Shown here one piece after another: positions 59,360 to 64,000 of a DNA stretch of 64,000 nucleotides. Within the stretch, counting starts at the first letter, position 1, and every line of letters starts with the position of its first letter. The position numbers and the translations under genes are program-made. Source of the stretch: Lumnitzera littorea (taxonomy: Eukaryota; Streptophyta; Magnoliopsida; Myrtales; Combretaceae); the NCBI GenBank assembly GCA_024138015.1, contig JAMXBB010000009.1, positions 91,698,616 through 91,762,615 of the forward strand, given 5' to 3'. The notes below the pieces were generated by a model. That model was not told the origin of the DNA, ran no database searches, and worked only from the letters and a program-made list of their open reading frames with translations.

Positions 59360-59940
59360 TGTTATGATTATGCTTCGAGTCAAGATGAAACAAGCAACCG
59401 AGATGATTCAAAACATGTTTGAAAGGGAATTCAAGTGACTAGAGGTAGCAGAAGGCTGACCAAAAGCAAGCCAACTAAAGAGAGCACTCAACCAAGTGGT
59501 CAACCAATGGTCTAATCCTAGTATGCTATTTATCTATTTTTATTTTATTCTCTTTTTTAAATTTCCTTTTATCTTATTCTTTCTCATAGTGAGTAGGGTT
59601 TACTCTTCTAAGCCTATAAAAAGGCAAGTAATGTAACAAAATAGTAAGTTAAGCTTTGTTCATTAAATTTTGTTATTGACATTGTCGTCAACAAACTATT
59701 GAGTCTTGTTTTGGTGAATGTTAGATTTAAGTTTTCTTTATTCATACCAAGCTCTTAACAGTCCATCTTAGATTGTGGCGAACCTTGTTATTAAGATCCA
59801 TGAGTTATATCAATTTCTATTAACGCCCTTGATCATTTCATAGATTGTGCTCATATCAATTAGTGATCCAACCAAAAACCAATTCATTTCAATATCAGCG
59901 CAATACATCTAATATTAATTCATGTGATTCACACACATAT
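59360..59940 (+). repeat. 3' LTR of the outer gypsy relic
   Basis: Matches 51402-51940 in order, including 'gagtcaagatg', 'ttattgacattgt' and 'acgcccttga'. The last 120 bp of the 5' LTR have no counterpart here, so the end is truncated or replaced. Confidence 0.7.
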
Positions 59941-60234
59941 GTTATTGGTCATCTTAGATTGCTCCACTCATAGGTTTCCTCAAACAAGTGGCAAAGGAAG
60001 TAGTTGAGCCAAAAACTATCGGAATCATGTGTACACAACCAATAAATAGGAGGGTTACATATCTGTAATTTGCTATGTTGGAATTTCTAGCATAATTTAA
60101 GCACCTACAACATCTAATGTGCAGCACCAGGACCAGACTGACCTTTGTGGGTCAACACTTCTCTACAAAAATTGACTAGAATTTGGCTAGTTCCCTCCAT
60201 GGACTGGGCATGGACTTCTCCAAAATAGAACAGT
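59941..60234. other. Noncoding stretch
   Basis: Nothing recognised, except that 60190-60234 may belong to the following LINE fragment. Confidence 0.4.
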
Positions 60235-60560
60235 AAAGATAATCTATTAGCTAGAAAATTGGGAATCGCACAATTACATTTATATGGTCCGATTCATGGC
60301 TATCAACTGGTACATTGGATGATGCCTTTGATATTTTAGAAGTATTTACATATTACAAATACATAGGAAGCAAGATTATGCTCTGTAGCACATGGAATAG
60401 AAAGGATCTTTTAGAAGGCATAATTTGGGATAAAATCCAACCAGAAATTCTCTCCTCCATATACCTAAAGTTTCCTAACCTAATTCAACCTGATTTATGC
60501 ATGTGGGATCCTGACTCCAGTGATTTCAGTAAAATTAGTTTGCAATCAGCGGTGAACACA
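60235..60560 (+). pseudogene. LINE fragment (post-RT region)
   Basis: Plus strand reads IGNRTITFIWSDSWLSTGTL (the 'xGNGxxxxFWxDxWL' block of plant LINEs), then about 70 residues later LCMWDPDSSDFSKISLQSAV (the 'DxxxWxxxxxGxFSxxSAx' block). The open frame runs to 60803 without further clear motifs. RT and RNase H parts are absent, so this is a short piece beside the maturase gene. Confidence 0.6.
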
Positions 60561-61667
60561 CAAATGAACGGCTTGGGTAAACTTTTTTTTTTCCTCAAAC
60601 CATACCAAGACATGCCTTCATCCTATAGACTGCGATTGACCAAGGGCTACACATGGGTGCTAGTTATACAGGTTTGTTCACTATTTGCTTCCACAATATC
60701 TCTAGTACAAACCCTAACTGCTCACTCTGCTTTTACTAAAATTCCTAAGGGCCTATCAGAAACTCAAATGCTTGGGGCTACTGACTGCTTATCTATGAGA
60801 TGAGTGTTCATGTGAATATGATAGATCAAGCAATAACAGCCAATGAATTTCACACAACTGAAAATGAATTCCCTTGATCACAAATATGTAAATAAAAAAT
60901 TACCTCAAACTTAGAGTGCCCATAATTTGAGTATTACTTGGAGATGATATAATTGTGTGTCGGTTCTCTTCATCTGTAGCTTGAGTAACCAAAGTATAGG
61001 ATGTAGATTCCAAATGATTTCTGTATCATTTTAAAATTTCACATACATGCATAATTTAAACAAAAGTGAACAATTGAATTAAACATTGCCCATGCTATGT
61101 TTGTCTTTGTATACGCTTCATAAGGACACAGAAATACACTTCAATTTCATTCTCTAGAGAGTACAACATAGAACAAAAATTAGACAAAGTGCTTACTCCA
61201 GTATGCAGGATTTCTTGGATAACAACACCAATAGGTTGTGCCATTTCTTCTGCAAGTGGCTACAGGAAGAGAAAAATGAGGAAAAATGGATGAGAATCTA
61301 AAAAGGCTTGCAAGTACATAAATCCATTTGTATATGACAATAATAAGCCACAATCATGCAAAAAATAAGCTTGAAACAGTTAAAGTAGAAAAAGAAGATA
61401 GATAATTGGTCTACTTCTGCCAACAGGGATGCAGTTCTAGCTAAGATCCCAAGCAAACTCACCATCTGGAAATATTATGTTTAGTAGGTGCTTATCCCAA
61501 GCAAACTCACCTATTGATAAGCAGTGACCCTAACCTTTTAACTTTTATCCACACTTAAGTCTCAACCTTGGATTGGAAAAGGTCGACCCAAAGATCAATT
61601 TCTCCACAGCCTCCAGTACATTTTGTCAGGTGCATAGATAAGTAACTACAATATAATTTGCTCATTA
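60561..61667. other. 3' flank of the maturase gene
   Basis: Contains two minus-strand segments with splice-like borders. 61197-61259 reads PLAEEMAQPIGVVIQEILHT, preceded by TTCCTGTAG and followed by GTAAGC. 60904-60973 is preceded by CTACAG and followed by GTAATT. They may be exons of an unrecognised neighbouring gene or of a 3' extension of the maturase transcript. I do not recognise the peptide. Confidence 0.3.
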
Positions 61668-63902
61668 TCAATCTTCAACAATTGAAGAACGACTGGTCCA
61701 AGCACCAAAATTGATAGACTGAAGAGATATGTGACCAGTGTATAAACCAATCAAATGCTTTTTGCAAAGCCCTATACGCCTCTTGTTCAGACTGGGATGG
61801 ATACAACTGGAAAACCCTGTCTTCCAGCCAGGAAATCTTTGCCTTTCCACCACATTAAGAGTATAAACACATGGCGCCTTGGAAAAGCAGCCCATAACAA
61901 AACAATTGCAAGGTCTTGATGAGCTTGTTATTCTGGCTAGAGTCAGCAAACATGTGCCCGAATATAGAACTCCATAAGTTAAGGCCTCATTGTTGTTGTA
62001 AATATGAGAATTTGAAGCCTCATTTGCTATTTCTAGTTCTGCATCTTCATTTGAAGGAATATTACTAAGTTCTTCACTAAAGCGTTTTTCTACATCAGTC
62101 TCATGGATTCGGTATTTTGTGGCTAGAGTACGAATGCAAGATTTCCTGACATGGTCTTCAATTATCAGTTTCACCTCATCAAAGTTGCTGCACTCATGAT
62201 ACCATCTAAGCCAACGGCGAGCTATACCTGAAAACCAGTGAATGATTTGGTCAATATCTTGCAAAATAAGCGCAGCTGCAGATCGAGCATATCCCTTAGA
62301 GGTTGTCAGTCCATATCGTAAAAGACATTTCTTTATGACATCTATAGGTGCAACAATCTCAGTGGTTGCAACTGACCCAGAAGGGTTGGGCAAAAGTGAA
62401 AGAGTGGAAGCCGTCTCAGAAGATACATACTCTGAAACACACTCTTGGAATTCATAATATGAATTAGTTAATTCTTGAGGAAGAGCAGGTTCAGCAAGTA
62501 GTTTCGACAAAATCATCTCCTCACTCTCTGCTACTTTGGCATTAACATTATGTATCCAAATTTTCAAGAGAAACTTGTACCAGTGATCAGTTTTCATACC
62601 ATCTTTCCTGTAGCTCGAAATCTGGCTCAATATTGAAGTTTTATCAGCCAAATGCTTGATCTCTGACTCTTTAACTTTTTTCAGGCCATGTGCCAACCAC
62701 TTTTTCCCAATTCTAATTGTCCCAGCCTTCCATGCAGCTTCCTTCTGTGAAGCAAATAGCTGGACTTTGTCCTTTAACTTGTGAACAGCTCTTACAGCAG
62801 GGCTCTCGGTTTCTCTTCTTCTGATAAGAAGACCAAGAAAGCGGATGCCTTTAGGTCCATTGCATGGTAATATATTTGTCTGATCATCAGCATCCAGGTA
62901 CAGTGTATCCTGTAAGTACTTTATCACCTGTGACTTTACATTTAGCGCAATACTTTCAGGACCAGATACACCCAAAATGATCTCATCCATAACGCGACAT
63001 GAATAAACTCTGACAGGCAATTTTCCTGTTTCTACAAATCTTAAATCACTGCCACTCAGCTGTCTTCTAAACCAGCCCCGCAAGTTTGAAGAGGAAACAC
63101 CATTTCCCACACAAGAAGTAGGATCAAGAGCTTCATATGTCATTGACAGCCGATACATTTCAGAATCAAGATGATCAAGATATATGTTCATTAATATGGG
63201 TGACAATAGTCCCTCTTGTGGAAGACCATGACCTTTTGCAAAACCACCAAATTCCAAATTCAACACCTGTGCATTAAACATGCTTTGAAGGAATGCATAC
63301 AAGTCAGAATCTTCTATCCTTTCACCCATTATAGAGATGAGTTTAGTAAATATACATGCATCCAATTTTTTGTTCACATGTAATGTAAACCACCAATCAG
63401 GGTTTGGCATCTCTTTAATATATTTCAGTGCTGTCAAATGACCTCTCCCACTTCGACAGCCATGTGATACTTTGGAAAAGTGAGGCCTATAAACAACTTC
63501 CAACGCTATTCGGATAGCTTCTTGAACAATTTTCAAATTCAAATTAGGAAGCACAAGAGCTTCTTTTCTCAAACCCCTTGTGGAGATTGAATAAATACTG
63601 GAATTGACATCAAAATTTCCTAAACCCAATTCCCCTGCAATGGCTTCAAATGGGATACATGCACCAGCTGATGTCACATCAATATTAGAGTTCAGTCGAA
63701 TACACTTATAAGCATCTTCAAGAGTCTCAGGATTGGCAATAACTTTAGCCATCAGAGAGAAAAACTTTCCGTCTACATATTGTTCCTTCACCCTCTTTTT
63801 TATGCGGAGCTCAAAATAACGTTTGAGCTCCATGCAACCTTTAGGTTTAAGGTTTGATTGATCCACAAGTAATGATTCATCCACAAGAGAGGCTAAGTTC
63901 AT
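61668..63902 (-). CDS. Nuclear group II intron maturase (nMAT3/nMAT4 type)
   Basis: A 744-codon open frame for a maturase descended from a group II intron RT. Family members are imported mainly into mitochondria and help splice organellar group II introns. Domains: N-terminal RT block (residues 30-75, KKRVKEQYVDGKF to NSNIDVT); fingers (RKEALVLPNLNLKIVQEAI, 112-130; SHGCRSGRG, 146-154); palm with GLPQEG (226-231) and LLSPILMNIYL; thumb/domain X (about 370-600, with WLRWY at 564 and KSCIRTLATKYR at 587); and a cysteine-rich C-terminus (660-735) resembling the decayed DNA-binding/endonuclease part. The motif A Asp is replaced (TLHVN, 173-177) and YADD reads VMDE (304-307), so DNA synthesis is not expected. 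The tail points to the nMAT3/nMAT4 branch rather than nMAT1/nMAT2. ATG 63902 lacks a targeting peptide; the frame stays open to about 63967, beyond a likely splice acceptor. Upstream exon lies off the window. Confidence 0.9.
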   Translation of the reverse strand: MNLASLVDESLLVDQSNLKPKGCMELKRYFELRIKKRVKEQYVDGKFFSLMAKVIANPETLEDAYKCIRLNSNIDVTSAGACIPFEAIAGELGLGNFDVNSSIYSISTRGLRKEALVLPNLNLKIVQEAIRIALEVVYRPHFSKVSHGCRSGRGHLTALKYIKEMPNPDWWFTLHVNKKLDACIFTKLISIMGERIEDSDLYAFLQSMFNAQVLNLEFGGFAKGHGLPQEGLLSPILMNIYLDHLDSEMYRLSMTYEALDPTSCVGNGVSSSNLRGWFRRQLSGSDLRFVETGKLPVRVYSCRVMDEIILGVSGPESIALNVKSQVIKYLQDTLYLDADDQTNILPCNGPKGIRFLGLLIRRRETESPAVRAVHKLKDKVQLFASQKEAAWKAGTIRIGKKWLAHGLKKVKESEIKHLADKTSILSQISSYRKDGMKTDHWYKFLLKIWIHNVNAKVAESEEMILSKLLAEPALPQELTNSYYEFQECVSEYVSSETASTLSLLPNPSGSVATTEIVAPIDVIKKCLLRYGLTTSKGYARSAAALILQDIDQIIHWFSGIARRWLRWYHECSNFDEVKLIIEDHVRKSCIRTLATKYRIHETDVEKRFSEELSNIPSNEDAELEIANEASNSHIYNNNEALTYGVLYSGTCLLTLARITSSSRPCNCFVMGCFSKAPCVYTLNVVERQRFPGWKTGFSSCIHPSLNKRRIGLCKKHLIGLYTGHISLQSINFGAWTSRSSIVED

Positions 63903-63967
63903 TGCTAGCGATGTCTCTCTACCATTTTCATTAGTTTTGTTGCCAACATGGGTCAGACTTGAGTATT

Positions 63968-63982
63968 CTGCATAAAGTTGAA
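63968..63982 (-). other. Probable 3' splice site before the maturase exon
   Basis: Minus strand reads CAACTTTATGCAG, followed by 22 in-frame codons without a stop up to ATG 63902. An in-frame TAA lies just upstream, inside the presumed intron. This suggests the exon starts at 63967 and an earlier exon supplies the targeting sequence. Confidence 0.5.
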
Positions 63983-64000
63983 TTGTTTATTAACATTTCC

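Noticed and set aside
62242..62457. 71-codon plus-strand frame
   Set aside because: Lies inside the maturase exon on the opposite strand; a shadow of that gene.
1..64000. CRISPR arrays, bacterial operons or organelle-derived DNA
   Set aside because: No regularly spaced repeats with unique spacers, no bacterial-style gene packing, and no recognisable plastid or mitochondrial gene. The maturase is a nuclear-type exon, not an organellar intron ORF, because no group II intron RNA motifs flank it.

Overview
The window is an AT-rich stretch of a plant nuclear genome, most likely a eudicot. The evidence is the repeat content (Ty3/gypsy chromoviruses with plant-type gag and chromodomains, copia-like UBN2 gag, plant L1 LINEs with an RNase H tail, hAT and TRIM elements) and one long intact gene for a nuclear-encoded group II intron maturase. 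Only two loci look like functional host genes. One is a small secreted cysteine-rich (thionin-like) peptide at 15830-16078 (+). The other is the maturase exon at 61668-63902 (-), which probably continues upstream past the right edge through a splice acceptor near 63968. Almost everything else is layered transposable-element debris.

Layout, left to right. 1-2380: 5' end of a minus-strand Ty3/gypsy element (gag remnant, primer-binding site, 816-bp LTR). 2381-8800: dispersed repeats with tRNA-like modules, plus the 3' half of a plus-strand gag-only LTR element. 8801-11340: noncoding with one tandem duplication. 11340-14871: minus-strand Ty3/gypsy relic (gag, protease and RT fragments, 5' LTR). 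15830-16078: peptide gene. 17983-18578: complete 596-bp TRIM with perfect TSD. 19332-25735: 6.4-kb gag-only LTR retrotransposon with both LTRs. 25879-29664: 3.8-kb solo LTR with TSD. 30047-30516: inverted-repeat MITE. 33084-36836: L1 LINE relic split by a 1.2-kb insertion. 37069-37627: hAT MITE. 39277-39800: decayed RING-H2 fragment. 42560-43600 (-) and 47450-50790 (+): two hAT transposase relics. 44651-46545: minus-strand chromovirus 3' end. 51402-59940: a gypsy relic with both LTRs, split by a second plus-strand chromovirus. 60235-60560: LINE fragment. 61668 to the right edge: maturase gene.

Functional links are few. The maturase is expected to act in mitochondrial (perhaps also plastid) intron splicing. 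Its RT active site is lost, so its role would be RNA binding rather than DNA synthesis. The non-autonomous elements (TRIM, gag-only element, MITEs) would have depended on enzymes from autonomous elements elsewhere. The chromovirus, gypsy, LINE and hAT coding regions seen here all carry stops, frameshifts or lost catalytic residues.

I found no new defence or metabolic system. The most informative observations are structural: three element insertions dated by target-site duplications, a gag-only retrotransposon with tandem repeats in its U3, a nested retrotransposon pair, an internal duplication in an RT gene, and a catalytically dead maturase.
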